DNA of 64,000 bases from Clostridium gasigenes (GTDB lineage: Bacteria; Bacillota; Clostridia; Clostridiales; Clostridiaceae): the NCBI RefSeq assembly GCF_900104115.1, contig NZ_FNJM01000002.1, forward strand, positions 1 to 64,000, given 5' to 3'. Made by a program: the position numbers and the translations under genes. This document shows positions 1-9,918 of the stretch, piece by piece (position 1 is the first letter of the stretch; each line of letters starts with the position of its first letter). The notes below the pieces were generated by a model. It saw nothing but the letters and a program-made list of their open reading frames with translations. It had not been told where the DNA came from and ran no database searches.

Positions 1-1
1 T

Positions 2-151
2 TGTAACTCTGTTATTTCTAACAAAAATGTTTTTGAAATGACAAATCTAGTTCCTGGTATCCATACGGCTAAAATAGTAGTTACTTCTACTAAAAGTAAT
101 CTAGCTACTTCATCTCATATTTCTATTGATAGTATTAATATAACAAATTAA
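2..151 (+). CDS. C-terminal end of a secreted or surface beta-sandwich protein (partial)
   Basis: An open frame enters from the left edge and ends at TAA 149-151, giving 49 residues. The text (NLVPGIHTAKIVVTSTKS, then HISIDSINI) has the rhythm of the last strands of carbohydrate-binding or Ig-like beta-sandwich modules at the ends of clostridial glycosidases and surface proteins (family pattern: PG-H-T-KIVVT followed by SIDxxxI). Two strong hairpins follow directly, so this is a genuine gene end. The catalytic part lies outside the window, so the function cannot be named. Confidence 0.6.
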   Translation, partial: CNSVISNKNVFEMTNLVPGIHTAKIVVTSTKSNLATSSHISIDSINITN

Positions 152-173
152 TATTTTTATAGTCTTATATTTT

Positions 174-210
174 ATTATCTGGTATCAAAGTTACTTTGAT
201 ACCAGATAAT
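174..210 (+). terminator. Stem-loop terminator 1 after the partial CDS
   Basis: Perfect 17-bp inverted repeat (arms 174-190 and 194-210) with a 3-base loop, 22 bases after the stop codon. It directly abuts a second hairpin. Confidence 0.75.
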
Positions 211-252
211 AAAAAGTAGTATTCAATTTTCAATAATTGAATACTACTTTTT
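211..252 (+). terminator. Stem-loop terminator 2 (bidirectional)
   Basis: Perfect 18-bp arms (211-228 and 235-252) starting with AAAAA and ending with a T run, which is the layout of a bidirectional intrinsic terminator. It insulates the upstream gene from the IS remnant. Confidence 0.8.
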
Positions 253-303
253 TTCGCATATTACTATTATAAGAATATCAACTGTTTATTTATATTTGAA
301 ACT

Positions 304-899
304 GGTTCGTCATCATATTTGTTGGATCAAATATTAATTAAGTTCATTACTTAATTAATATTAAATAATACTTTTTGCCTTAAAAGATGAAAACCAGCTC
401 GTCTATACATTGTTCTTTTAATCATTTTCAATCTATTTATGTTGCATTCAAGGACACCATTATTATAGTTATAAATCATACAATTTTTAACACTCTGATA
501 ATCTTTTCTTACTCCGTTTACAAAGCTTTTAATCTGCTTAATACTAGAATTTTCATGATAACCTAACCATTCATTAAGTAAAATTACGCTCCTACTTTGA
601 AATATCTCGCTAAACCCGGAAATAGCTGCTTTTATTTCATTTAAATGAGCTATTCTAAGAAAAGTGCTTCTACTTATAGGTATTAGCTCCTTAATAATCT
701 AGTTAAACTATTATCACTTTGGGATAGTGATAATTTAACTAAGTAATTTGTTAGTCTACCAGTTTTCCTATTATATTTTCCTGCAATATCATCAATTTTT
801 CCTGTGAATGCCACTTGTACACATTCGTAATTTATCCTAAAATCAGTTTAATTCAACTATAGAATTATAAACAATTATACTAAAACCAACAAATTTGAC
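304..899. mobile_element. ISL3-family insertion sequence, internally deleted remnant
   Basis: The fragments of an ISL3-type transposase lie between two sequences that look like the terminal inverted repeats: GTCATCATATTTGTTGG near 310-325 and its approximate reverse complement CCAACAAATTTGAC at 886-899. The element is about 0.6 kb, far shorter than a full ISL3 copy (about 1.4 kb), so the middle with most of the DDE domain is gone. A 13-bp perfect inverted repeat (330-342 and 350-362) spans the transposase stop codon. Further transposition is impossible without a helper. Confidence 0.6.
351..855 (-). pseudogene. ISL3-family transposase, frameshifted and deleted
   Basis: Reading leftward, one frame (to about 700) encodes a segment with IDDIAGKYNRKTGRLTNYL and ends SLTRLLRS-stop. 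A second frame continues with ELIPISRSTFLRIAHLNEIK and ends with MIKRTMYRRAGFHLLRQKV before stop 351-353. The end block (NGVLECNINRLKMIKRTMYRRAG) is the characteristic C-terminus of the DDE_Tnp_ISL3 family, where NGP-EG-N-KIK-IKR--YG-AGF is usual. A frameshift near 690-710 and loss of the catalytic middle make it non-functional. Confidence 0.75.
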
Positions 900-982
900 T
901 GCTTTTCAATATTAACCGACGCTAAAAACAATGTAATACCATTGCTTTTGAAAATAATAATTTATATTTAAAATAAAACTAT

Positions 983-2776
983 CTAGTTAATAAACTTATT
1001 TTTAATTACTCTAATATATTTTTTAAAATCCTCTATCTTTATTCTAATTTCATTTTTAATAGATTTGTTATTCTCAATTTTTTTACTTTCCTCTATAATT
1101 GAAATTATGTCTTCAGTAATTTCTTTATATACTTTTCTCTCATAGTGTCTTATATCATTTACTAAATTCTTCTCTGTAGTTACATATTTTCTAACATCAA
1201 CAATGTGTGTATTATTTAACTCGCCTATAACGGTGTCTAAAGCTTTATTCATCTTAATATGGTGTAAATATCTATCTTTTTCTTTACTATTTTCAATATT
1301 AATTTCTGCGCCATTTAAAATAATTAACGTAGTATTATCATCTATTTCATTTCTTAACCACCTTAGATTTCCTTGCAATTCTTCTTGAGAAATTGCTCCT
1401 TTAAACTCATAATTATTATCAATATTATTAAAGAAATTATCATCTAATTTATTATTATAATACTTTCTAATATCTTCTCTTATGCTTTTATCCGTAAATT
1501 TTCTATCATAATGTCCATATACAAAAGATAGACCGTCTTTCCTATTGTCATAAACTCCAAATGTATAGTCTATTAATAAACTATAAATAATAACATCATA
1601 TTTCTGATTGTATATCTTTGATTCAAAACTATCGTTTTCATAAAACGGAAGTTCTTCTACCAGTTTCTTTTTTTGAATTTCATTTAGTTTCTTTATTTGC
1701 TTTAATATATTAGTATGTTCTTTATGAATTCCTAATCCAATATTATTTGCATAATTAAATTCTGTATCTACCTCAATATTAGTAGAGTTTAAATAATGGT
1801 AGATTTGCATTAAATCACACCCACCTCTTATCAAACATTTTACATCTTTGGGCTTATTTTTCTCATTTTTTATATTACTTTCATTTTCCTTTACTTTTAT
1901 CCAATTTGGTTTATCAAATACATTCAAATTATATGCAACATCTCCACTTACATCAATTTTGGGGAAATTTAAATTTGCATAAACCCATTGTTCTATTCCT
2001 AAATTCATAGTTCTACACGAAAACAGAAAATGTTCCAAACAGTCACCCTCAATGCAATAAAATCCACATATTCCATATTCTCCGTATTCGTCGTAAACTT
2101 TTATATATTTTTTCACTCTAGTTTTATCATTTATAATTTTACATAATTCATCTTTTGAAATTCTTTTTTTAGTATAATTAAGTTGATTAGTTCTATGGAT
2201 CAACTCATAAATTCTTTCAATTTGATCATTACAATTATCTAATATTTCAATTTTAATATTGCAACTTTCTAAAAACTTTTCATTTGATGTATATTCAAGC
2301 TTTTTAGTTGATTTTTCTTCTAAAATTTTGTATTGTTTTAGCCTACTTAATTCCAAATCTTGCTTTCCTTTAAATGATTCATGTTCTAATATTTTAGGTA
2401 TAAAACTTTCATCAATTACATTAATATTTTCATTGTAAAAACTAACTTCTTGTCTATTAAGATGATTATCATCTATAAACAAAACGTTTTCTGATCTCAA
2501 ATGTACTTCATCTAAAATTTGTTTTACAAGTTCTCCCTTGGCAATCCAATCAATTTTGGGAAAGATAAAATAATCCCATAAATCTAGTTTAACTAATTCT
2601 TCTTTTGCATCTACAAATGTATTTTTTGAACATACAGAATTCATTATTCCTCTTTTTGATAGTTCTTTTATAATTTTCACAGTATTTTCATCAACTTTTA
2701 TGCCACCTTCACTCAAGGTTCCGTTCCAAAAAGTATCATCTAAATCCCATATTACTAATTTGATGTTTGTATTCAT
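983..2776 (-). CDS. FkbH-like HAD-IIIC protein with acyltransferase-like and SGNH-like C-terminal parts
   Basis: 597 residues, start ATG preceded by GAGGAG nine bases upstream. The N-terminus has the HAD motif DLDDTFWNGTL (Asp11 and Asp13) and a late motif FIDDNHLNRQEV near residue 105, as in FkbH proteins that load glyceryl or other acyl units on carriers. Residues about 165-290 resemble the GNAT-like segment that follows FkbH domains. The last 270 residues begin CLIRGGCDLMQIYHYL and look like an SGNH-hydrolase-type domain seen behind HAD or GT domains in capsule loci; a Cys-Asp stands where GDS would carry the serine. It is the last gene of the EPS operon, 32 bases after wzx. Decorating the repeat unit with an acyl or phospho group is an inference; substrate unknown. 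Confidence 0.75.
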   Translation of the reverse strand: MNTNIKLVIWDLDDTFWNGTLSEGGIKVDENTVKIIKELSKRGIMNSVCSKNTFVDAKEELVKLDLWDYFIFPKIDWIAKGELVKQILDEVHLRSENVLFIDDNHLNRQEVSFYNENINVIDESFIPKILEHESFKGKQDLELSRLKQYKILEEKSTKKLEYTSNEKFLESCNIKIEILDNCNDQIERIYELIHRTNQLNYTKKRISKDELCKIINDKTRVKKYIKVYDEYGEYGICGFYCIEGDCLEHFLFSCRTMNLGIEQWVYANLNFPKIDVSGDVAYNLNVFDKPNWIKVKENESNIKNEKNKPKDVKCLIRGGCDLMQIYHYLNSTNIEVDTEFNYANNIGLGIHKEHTNILKQIKKLNEIQKKKLVEELPFYENDSFESKIYNQKYDVIIYSLLIDYTFGVYDNRKDGLSFVYGHYDRKFTDKSIREDIRKYYNNKLDDNFFNNIDNNYEFKGAISQEELQGNLRWLRNEIDDNTTLIILNGAEINIENSKEKDRYLHHIKMNKALDTVIGELNNTHIVDVRKYVTTEKNLVNDIRHYERKVYKEITEDIISIIEESKKIENNKSIKNEIRIKIEDFKKYIRVIKNKFIN

Positions 2777-2808
2777 CTTTAATTTCTCCTCTAATTACAA
2801 ATTAATAT

Positions 2809-4206
2809 TTATATTCTCCTTAATGATTTAAAAAGTTTTTTAAGTAATGTAAAATTTATTATTACAAAAGCAATTAAAACAATAATGGCTATTATTATAT
2901 GCACATAATTATATTCGTGACTAAACATAATAAATAAGTTATACACTAAAATATTTATTATATTATATACCAAATGTTTTTTCTTTAATAATATCTTTAT
3001 TTCAATCTTTTTATCTAGAACCCTTATCATCCAAATAGTGAAGAATGCTATTGTTGTTGCTAATATCGCACCCCATATTTTATAACTTGGTATTAAAATT
3101 ATATTTAGGAGTATATTTAATATAGCTGCAATAATAGTTGTTATCATAATTTCTTTAGTTTTCTTCATAGTAATATAATTACTAGCATAAAATATCGCAA
3201 ATGTATTAAATAATAAAGCTAAACTTATTAAAGGAACATAATACCAAGCATTTATAAATTCTTCGCCAATAAAATATGTGAAAATAAATTTACTACCTAT
3301 ACTTATGAGTATCGTTATTAAAATCTGAAATGAATAAAAGTACTCAAACATTCTACTATAAAAAACATCTCTATCTTTAGAATTTTTTTCTTTTATCGAA
3401 ATATTCTGCCAAGCCATAAAGAAAATAGAGTTAAAAACTAGTAATATACTTGCAATTTTATTAGCAATTGCATATAATCCTACATATTCATTACCCCATA
3501 TATAATTTAATATATATCTATCAGAAACGTTTAAAATCCACCATGCTAGAGTATTCAGAATCAATGGCGTTGAGTATTTTAATAATAATTTTATTATATC
3601 TAATTCTATTTTAAAAACTAATAATTTATAAAATTTACACGAAATAAAATTAAAAAATATTATAAATATTGATGTAATTATTTGAGATAACAAATATCCC
3701 ATTATCCCCATTTTTACTTTTGATATAAAAATTATACTCAAACTCATAAATACAGCACTGTAAATAATACCCGATAGAGCATATTTCTTATTAAAATTTA
3801 ATCCTCTTAAAACTTGATTAAAATATTCATATAACGAATTAGAAATTATTATTGCTACTATAATAAATTTATATTTACTAAAAACTTCATTATCCGTATT
3901 AATTATTGTTATTAAAAATATTGCTATAAATGAGTTGATTAATATCACGATCAAACCATTTGTAAATATTTTTTCCTTACTAATATCTTCTTCTAACAAA
4001 TATCTATAAGCAGCATCACCCAATTGCAATGATATAATAGGTATAATTAGAGATGCTGTAGTATTAATTATATCAATTGTTCCGTACTCTGAAACACTTA
4101 AAACCATAGTGAAAAATGGTAGCATAATAAATGATATAAGTTTCGATCCAAAATTTCCAATAGTATATATAAATGTGTCATTTATTATTTTTTTCTTTCT
4201 ATTCAT
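2809..4206 (-). CDS. wzx: Wzx-type polysaccharide repeat-unit flippase
   Basis: About 465 residues of almost continuous hydrophobic segments (roughly 12-14 helices), beginning NDTFIYTIGNFGSKLISFIM, typical of the polysaccharide-synthesis/MATE-like export family. It would flip undecaprenyl-linked repeat units across the membrane for polymerisation by Wzy. Two starts are possible: ATG 4221, or ATG 4206, which has GGAG six bases upstream and is preferred here; the first ATG also has an AGGA nearby. It sits between the pyruvyltransferase and the FkbH gene in the same operon. The family is clear from topology and context; substrate specificity is unknown. Confidence 0.88.
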   Translation of the reverse strand: MNRKKKIINDTFIYTIGNFGSKLISFIMLPFFTMVLSVSEYGTIDIINTTASLIIPIISLQLGDAAYRYLLEEDISKEKIFTNGLIVILINSFIAIFLITIINTDNEVFSKYKFIIVAIIISNSLYEYFNQVLRGLNFNKKYALSGIIYSAVFMSLSIIFISKVKMGIMGYLLSQIITSIFIIFFNFISCKFYKLLVFKIELDIIKLLLKYSTPLILNTLAWWILNVSDRYILNYIWGNEYVGLYAIANKIASILLVFNSIFFMAWQNISIKEKNSKDRDVFYSRMFEYFYSFQILITILISIGSKFIFTYFIGEEFINAWYYVPLISLALLFNTFAIFYASNYITMKKTKEIMITTIIAAILNILLNIILIPSYKIWGAILATTIAFFTIWMIRVLDKKIEIKILLKKKHLVYNIINILVYNLFIMFSHEYNYVHIIIAIIVLIAFVIINFTLLKKLFKSLRRI

Positions 4207-4279
4207 TTTTTCTCCAATCATCTTCTATCCTATAAATATATTTAATTTTATCGTTTTTTTCTATTAATAAATTTCTTTT

Positions 4280-5464
4280 TTATAAATCTACTAAGTTAAT
4301 ATTGAATTCATTAATTATTTTTGATTTTCTTTTCCTAATTTCATTTATATATTTTTCATAATTATTATTAATATAAATACATTTATCTAATATTTCCTTA
4401 TTTTTTTCTCCAATATCAGCTATATTAAATTTATATGAATCTTTTTCTATATATTCAAAAAAGCCATCTACTTTAGGTTGCCAAGATAATCCAATTAACG
4501 GTATTTCTTGTGTGTATGCTATTATCATTGAATGTAATCTAGTTCCAATTAGAATTTTAATTTGATTATATAATTCTATTACTTGATCAAATGAATATAT
4601 ATAAGAAATCGTAGTATCACTCTTAGTAGTATTATATAGTTTATCATATACTTCTTTTACGCATTTATAATCATTTGCTTCTGTTGAAAATAATACTATT
4701 TCTTTATTAAACCTTATATGTATATCATTAATAAGATTTGCAAATTCAGTAATATACTTCTCATATTCTTTTGAATTTCCTTTGGTATTTAAGTATGGAT
4801 CCTTATAAGGATAAATGCTTACTCCTATCTTTTCCTTTTTATTCATATTTGTAATATTATCATAAAGTAATGCTGGATCACATGATAAAAGGATATCCGC
4901 TCTTTTAGTTATAGCTTGTAATTTTTCCTGTGATATTTTGTCTCTAGTGCTAATATGTTTAATGTTTTTTACTGATTGTTTAACTATATTAGTAACAATT
5001 TTATTTTTAAATGGTCCAACACCTACAGATACTATTCTTATTTCCTTATTAAATTTCTTAGCTATTTTAGTATATTTATTTAAAATCATAGGAAAATCAT
5101 AAGATAATCCCATTAACATATTTCCTCCACCAATAATTAATATATCAGTACTCTTAATTTCTTTTTCTACGCTACTCCAATCTATGTTTTTTATTGTTTT
5201 TAATGAATCCTTTAAATTAACAATCTCACTAATAATATTATTTTTCTTCAACTTATATTTTATAGTTTTTTCATTATTGTAGTTATTTTCATTAATTTTG
5301 TTAATTGTTATATATTTTTTTGATTCGTTCATTAATTTTCCGGTTAGAAAATCTATTCTTTTCACTTTAATTTTTTTCTTATATTCTTGGTATAATTTTT
5401 CTGATAGAATTATATCACCAATATTTTCACTATCAAAAAAACTAATAATTATTGCTTCTTTCAT
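4280..5464 (-). CDS. Polysaccharide pyruvyl transferase family protein
   Basis: 394 residues, ATG with GAGGTG upstream. The N-terminal FFDSENIGDIILSEKLY, the central ILIIGGGNMLMG, SVGVGPFKN and ISTRDKISQEKL blocks, and the late GTRLHSMIIAYTQEIPLIGLSWQPK match the PS_pyruv_trans family (CsaB/WcaK/ExoV-like), which moves pyruvate from phosphoenolpyruvate onto sugar residues as a ketal. The expected result is an acidic pyruvylated EPS. It is ten bases downstream of a GT4 gene in the EPS operon. Target sugar unknown; members of this family without pyruvyl activity exist, so the role is probable rather than certain. Confidence 0.85.
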   Translation of the reverse strand: MKEAIIISFFDSENIGDIILSEKLYQEYKKKIKVKRIDFLTGKLMNESKKYITINKINENNYNNEKTIKYKLKKNNIISEIVNLKDSLKTIKNIDWSSVEKEIKSTDILIIGGGNMLMGLSYDFPMILNKYTKIAKKFNKEIRIVSVGVGPFKNKIVTNIVKQSVKNIKHISTRDKISQEKLQAITKRADILLSCDPALLYDNITNMNKKEKIGVSIYPYKDPYLNTKGNSKEYEKYITEFANLINDIHIRFNKEIVLFSTEANDYKCVKEVYDKLYNTTKSDTTISYIYSFDQVIELYNQIKILIGTRLHSMIIAYTQEIPLIGLSWQPKVDGFFEYIEKDSYKFNIADIGEKNKEILDKCIYINNNYEKYINEIRKRKSKIINEFNINLVDL

Positions 5465-5474
5465 TTATTTCACC

Positions 5475-6683
5475 TCAAAGTTTTAATATTTTTTTATATA
5501 AATCAAAATATAATGTTGCTATTTTATCTTCATTAAATTTATAATAAATAGATTTTGTAGATATTTTTCTATCATAGCCTAAATTTATTTTTTTAATAGC
5601 TTTCATTATTGATTTTCTAAGAGATTCTATATTTTTATATTCTGCTAGAAATCCATTTATACTATCATCAATTATATCTATACATCCTGTATTGTTATAA
5701 GCTACTCCTAAGCATCCACATGCCATACTTTCTGCTAATGTTTGTCCAAATGATTCCTCTATAGATGGTGATATAAATACATCTATAGAGGAATATATTT
5801 GTCTTAATTCATTTTCATTTTTTATATATCCTTCATTGATAATTTCTACATCTATATCATGAAACAACTCATTTATTTCTTTTTGCTCATCTGAACCAAA
5901 AATTATTAATTTTAGCTGTACTCCTATCTCCATTTTTTTTAAAGCTTCTTTAAGATCATCTATTCCTTTAAATTTATTTCTAATTCCTCCTATAGCTCCA
6001 AAGCCTAAAGTTATTATTTTATTATTTCTTATATATAACTCATCATAAAACATATTAGTATTAATTGGATTTCCTATCACATTAAGTTTATCTTTATTTA
6101 TGTTTGTAAAAATTTCAGAATTTAAAGCAAAATTTTTATGTGCTGAACTAGGAAATACAAAATTCACATTATTATTAGATAGAATGTTTTTCTTTTTGTT
6201 AAAAATTTTTTTTGCTATCCATTTATTTTTATCATCTAACAAATGGCAATTTTCACAATAATTTTTATAGTTATCACATTCATTTCTAACATGACATATA
6301 CCTGTAAATGGCCATGAATCATGACATGTCCAAACTATATTTTTCTTTATATTTTTTATACTATCTATAGAAAAAAAACCACCATTAATCCAATGAATAT
6401 TAACAATATCAGCATTACGTATCTCTAAATTTTTATAATCATTAGCTCCTGATAGATTCAATGATATATATATTCTTTTATTTTTATTTATTTTATTCTT
6501 AAACTGATATTCAATTTGATTTAATATTTTTTTTACAATAGAATATTTTACATTTCGAGAAAATTTTTCTTCCCCTTTTAATGTTAATATTTTACTTTCC
6601 AATTTAAGTTTGTTTAGTGAATCACTTATCCTTTTAGCTGCTGACTGAGCAGATATTTCAGTTGATAAATGAATTATTTTCAT
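5475..6683 (-). CDS. Family 4 glycosyltransferase (WcaC-like)
   Basis: 402 residues. The N-terminus begins KIIHLSTEISAQSAAKRI, followed by NIHWINGGFFSIDSI and VWTCHDSWPFTGICHV with a cysteine cluster (C-N-x-C-x-x-C) that is typical of WcaC/colanic-acid type GT4 enzymes. The C-terminal Rossmann half has LGFGAIGGIRNKFKG and the EX7E region EESFGQTLAESMACG. It should add one sugar to the lipid-linked repeat unit in the cytoplasm. The start ATG has GAGG upstream and lies inside the end of wzy (26-base overlap), implying translational coupling. Confidence 0.88.
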   Translation of the reverse strand: MKIIHLSTEISAQSAAKRISDSLNKLKLESKILTLKGEEKFSRNVKYSIVKKILNQIEYQFKNKINKNKRIYISLNLSGANDYKNLEIRNADIVNIHWINGGFFSIDSIKNIKKNIVWTCHDSWPFTGICHVRNECDNYKNYCENCHLLDDKNKWIAKKIFNKKKNILSNNNVNFVFPSSAHKNFALNSEIFTNINKDKLNVIGNPINTNMFYDELYIRNNKIITLGFGAIGGIRNKFKGIDDLKEALKKMEIGVQLKLIIFGSDEQKEINELFHDIDVEIINEGYIKNENELRQIYSSIDVFISPSIEESFGQTLAESMACGCLGVAYNNTGCIDIIDDSINGFLAEYKNIESLRKSIMKAIKKINLGYDRKISTKSIYYKFNEDKIATLYFDLYKKILKL

Positions 6684-7950
6684 TTATATTACCTCTTTCT
6701 TCAATTTTTTTATAATTAATCAAATATACTATCCAAAACATATTTGTTATTAATATTAAAGAATCATTTTGGACCCAATTATAAAGTATTAATATAAAAA
6801 TTGAAATATAAAATTTATTTTTAACAGTCAGAATCATATGTATAATGAAAATACATATAGCTATTATACCTATTAATCCAAATTCACTTGAAAATCTAGC
6901 ATACATATTAATGCTATTTAAATATTCTGCATCATAGTTTCTCAACAACTCATAATTATTGTAATAATAAGGATCAACTTCCTCAATACTATCTCTATAA
7001 TTTAAAATATAATACCCTCCACCATACCCCGTAATAGGTTTTTTCTTTAAAGCATTTATCCCTACTAAAGTATAATCTCGTCTTGCCCATAGAGAATTAT
7101 CTGTAATTGCAGATGATTTATTTAGAATATTTGATATTCTCATTACTAATAAATTATCCGAATTAGCCCTTACTATGCTGGGTATCATTGTAGTTAATAT
7201 TATTATAATTGGAACAAGTATTAAAGATAATTTAATATTTTTTTTGCTATTAATAATGCTTATTATAGTTATAGCTACTACAATATCTACTATCACTCGA
7301 AGAGAGTTAGCCTTTAAAGATAAAATTAACATTACTAAGATGCTAAATTGGATAATTTTATTAATTTTTATTTTGTTTATTATACAATAGATTATTATAG
7401 GCATAATAATTATTGTTATATGCGTTGAAATAAATGATGGTTCTCCGAACAAAAATTGTATTCTTCCATTTTCAATATGATTAGTACTATTAAGAAATAT
7501 ATCAAAAAATTTCAAAATAGATTGATTTTTGCTTAACCCATATATTAATTGAATTATTCCAAAGAAAGTATTAAATGTATATCCATAAAGAATTATTCTA
7601 ATATTTTTTTCCATCTTCACTTTCCTTTTTATAAATATATCTTTTAAAGAACAATAGATAACAATAAATGAAATTATCTCATTTAAGAATTTAAATGCAT
7701 TTTCTGGTTGTTTATATATTAATACCCCTTTTGTTATTGATATTAAATTAAATATTATCAATATTAAAAATATTAGTTTTTCTTGATTTTTATACTTATT
7801 ATTTATTATCGACATTATATTTAGAACAAAATATATTCCTAAAAATGCTAATGATAATGGTTTAGAACTTCCCAATCCTATTTTTTGAAAAGGAAAAGAA
7901 TCATAAAACAAAAAAAACATACTTAAATAAATTAAAATTTTATTTATCAC
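6658..7950 (-). CDS. wzy: Wzy-type O-antigen/EPS polymerase
   Basis: 430 residues with about ten or more hydrophobic helices and one large polar loop (residues about 270-345) containing SLWARRDYTLVG and GYGGGYYILNYRDS, the arrangement of Wzy/O-antigen ligase family proteins. It would polymerise flipped repeat units outside the membrane. Start is GTG with AAAGGAG seven bases upstream. Wzy proteins are poorly conserved, so the call rests on topology, loop motif and location between glycosyltransferases and wzx. Confidence 0.85.
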   Translation of the reverse strand: MINKILIYLSMFFLFYDSFPFQKIGLGSSKPLSLAFLGIYFVLNIMSIINNKYKNQEKLIFLILIIFNLISITKGVLIYKQPENAFKFLNEIISFIVIYCSLKDIFIKRKVKMEKNIRIILYGYTFNTFFGIIQLIYGLSKNQSILKFFDIFLNSTNHIENGRIQFLFGEPSFISTHITIIIMPIIIYCIINKIKINKIIQFSILVMLILSLKANSLRVIVDIVVAITIISIINSKKNIKLSLILVPIIIILTTMIPSIVRANSDNLLVMRISNILNKSSAITDNSLWARRDYTLVGINALKKKPITGYGGGYYILNYRDSIEEVDPYYYNNYELLRNYDAEYLNSINMYARFSSEFGLIGIIAICIFIIHMILTVKNKFYISIFILILYNWVQNDSLILITNMFWIVYLINYKKIEERGNINENNSFIN

Positions 7951-7962
7951 TTATTTACTCCT

Positions 7963-9093
7963 TTATACCCCTATATCCTCAAAAATAGCTTTAATATTTT
8001 TATTGAAATTATTTATACTGAATTTTTTTTCTGAAAAATCAAATATTTTCTTTCTAATCTTTTTTATATTCAAATCATCCATCAATATTAATCTGCTTAT
8101 GTATTTTTCTATATATTCTACCTTATAATTTTCTAAATAAAATGCATTATCTTCTAGTCTGTCAAATCCATTTTCTTTTATTACAATTGGGATTACTCCA
8201 TGCATCATACATGTTAAGACAGATGTTGACATTGCTTCTGAACATGATGGGTATAGAACCCAACAACTCTCTTTACAAATTTGTAAAAATAATTTACTTT
8301 TAACTTCAACCTTATTAAATATTTTTATATTTTTTTGTTCTTTTATACGTAATTTTTTCTGTTCTTTTAAATTTAATCCACAAATTATCAAATTAATATC
8401 ATCTCTTTTTAAAAATATTTCATATACAATATCTAAACCTTTATGAATTGCTCCGTTAGAACCAAACCATAAAAAAGTTTTTTTATTTATACTTATATTT
8501 TCATCTTCAAATTCAAACTCCTTATTTACCAATCCAGTAGGATTTATAGTGTAATACTTTTCCAAATAAGCGCCATTCCCCATGGTTATTATTTTATCTA
8601 TAACCTCAAAATGTTTCTTCTTAAAGTATACATTACTTCTACTAACATATTTGTCTATTGCCCTATTTTTCTTATTTCTTCTATCCATAAAATATTCTAT
8701 TCTTTCCATTTCCTTTTTGTAAGAAAATTCCGGATGATTTTCAGTTAAATACATTATTTTTAGGGCATTCTTGTTAATTAAACACATTTCATAAAATACA
8801 TCCCCTAATCCAAATATAACATCATATTTTATATTTTTCAAATAATCAATTGCGTTCTCTTCGTGACAATTAATAACATCTATACTATAATCATTATCTA
8901 TAAAATATTTAATTATCTGTGCTGACTCCTGAAATTGAGTGTGATATACATTTTCATATGTTTGTGTAAAATTTTGATGCACGTATACTATTGCTACCTT
9001 TCTCTGTTTTTCAGTAAAATCTTTATTAATATTAAGTATAATATTGTTTTTATTAGCTTTAGATTTAATATATGATATTATTTTATTTTTCAT
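7963..9093 (-). CDS. Family 4-like glycosyltransferase
   Basis: About 376 residues using ATG 9093, which has AAGGTG eight bases upstream; an in-frame GTG at 9102 is three codons earlier. The GT-B C-terminal half shows FLWFGSNGAIHKGLDIVYEIF near residue 210 and YPSCSEAMSTSVLTCMMHG near 290, matching the GT4 donor-binding region. The N-terminal half (VHQNFTQTYENVYHTQFQES, DVIFGLGDVFYEM) is divergent. It follows the GT2 gene with its start next to that gene's TGA, as in a tight operon. Donor and acceptor are unknown. Confidence 0.8.
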   Translation of the reverse strand: MKNKIISYIKSKANKNNIILNINKDFTEKQRKVAIVYVHQNFTQTYENVYHTQFQESAQIIKYFIDNDYSIDVINCHEENAIDYLKNIKYDVIFGLGDVFYEMCLINKNALKIMYLTENHPEFSYKKEMERIEYFMDRRNKKNRAIDKYVSRSNVYFKKKHFEVIDKIITMGNGAYLEKYYTINPTGLVNKEFEFEDENISINKKTFLWFGSNGAIHKGLDIVYEIFLKRDDINLIICGLNLKEQKKLRIKEQKNIKIFNKVEVKSKLFLQICKESCWVLYPSCSEAMSTSVLTCMMHGVIPIVIKENGFDRLEDNAFYLENYKVEYIEKYISRLILMDDLNIKKIRKKIFDFSEKKFSINNFNKNIKAIFEDIGV

Positions 9094-9098
9094 AAATA

Positions 9099-9899
9099 TC
9101 ACCTTCTTTTTATATAACTATGATAAATTTCTCTTATTTTCATAAATACTGATTGACCAAATATATTTTGTATTGCTGTTGCTGGGTTAGATATGTCTGT
9201 TATAAAAGTAATATCTATAATTTTATATAATTTATTACTTTTCCTTATTTTATGTCTTTCTAAAATATGTGGTTTTGCTGAAATACCATCTTTGCTAAAA
9301 TTACTTATAATAACATCTAATTTTCTAAATTTAATATTATTTTTATAACATCTAATAGTAAAATCCCAATCAGCTCCAACCTTATATTTAATATTAAAAT
9401 TACCAATTCTATCAAATACATTTTTCTTAACAAAACAACTTTGATGACTAAATCCCATTCCAGTTCTTAGTGTTTTTTCATTTAATAAATTAACCGAACA
9501 ACTCATTTTTTCTATTATTTTTTTATCAAATGCATATATTAAATTAGTGTTTCCATATATATACTCGTCAGTTTCCTGTATTTTATTTTCTACTATATTT
9601 AATGCATTATCTTCATAAAAATCATCACTATTTAAAAAACCAATAAATTCTCCCTTGGCTAATCTTATTCCCTTATTCATTGCATCATAAATACCATTAT
9701 CTTTCTCTGAAATAACAATTAATTTATTTCCCATTTTTTTTTTGTATTTATTCACTATCTCTAATGTAGAATCCGTTGATTTTCCATCTATTATTATGTA
9801 TTCATAATTACCATTTCTTTGATTAATTATAGATTGTATTGTTTTTTCTATTGTTTTTTCACTATTATAACATACCGTAATTATTGAAAATAAATTCAT
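9099..9899 (-). CDS. Family 2 glycosyltransferase (WcaA-like)
   Basis: 266 residues, ATG with GAGGGGAAGG upstream. GT-A motifs are complete: SIITVCYNSEKTIEKTIQS, YIIIDGKSTDST, SEKDNGIYDAMNKGI and the metal-binding FLNSDDFY, followed by GFSHQSCFVKK and GADWDFTIRCY. This is the compact GT2 type common in capsule and colanic-acid clusters, an inverting enzyme acting on the lipid-linked acceptor. No transmembrane segment is evident. Confidence 0.9.
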   Translation of the reverse strand: MNLFSIITVCYNSEKTIEKTIQSIINQRNGNYEYIIIDGKSTDSTLEIVNKYKKKMGNKLIVISEKDNGIYDAMNKGIRLAKGEFIGFLNSDDFYEDNALNIVENKIQETDEYIYGNTNLIYAFDKKIIEKMSCSVNLLNEKTLRTGMGFSHQSCFVKKNVFDRIGNFNIKYKVGADWDFTIRCYKNNIKFRKLDVIISNFSKDGISAKPHILERHKIRKSNKLYKIIDITFITDISNPATAIQNIFGQSVFMKIREIYHSYIKRR

Positions 9900-9918
9900 T
9901 TTTAGCCTTCCCCTCTAA

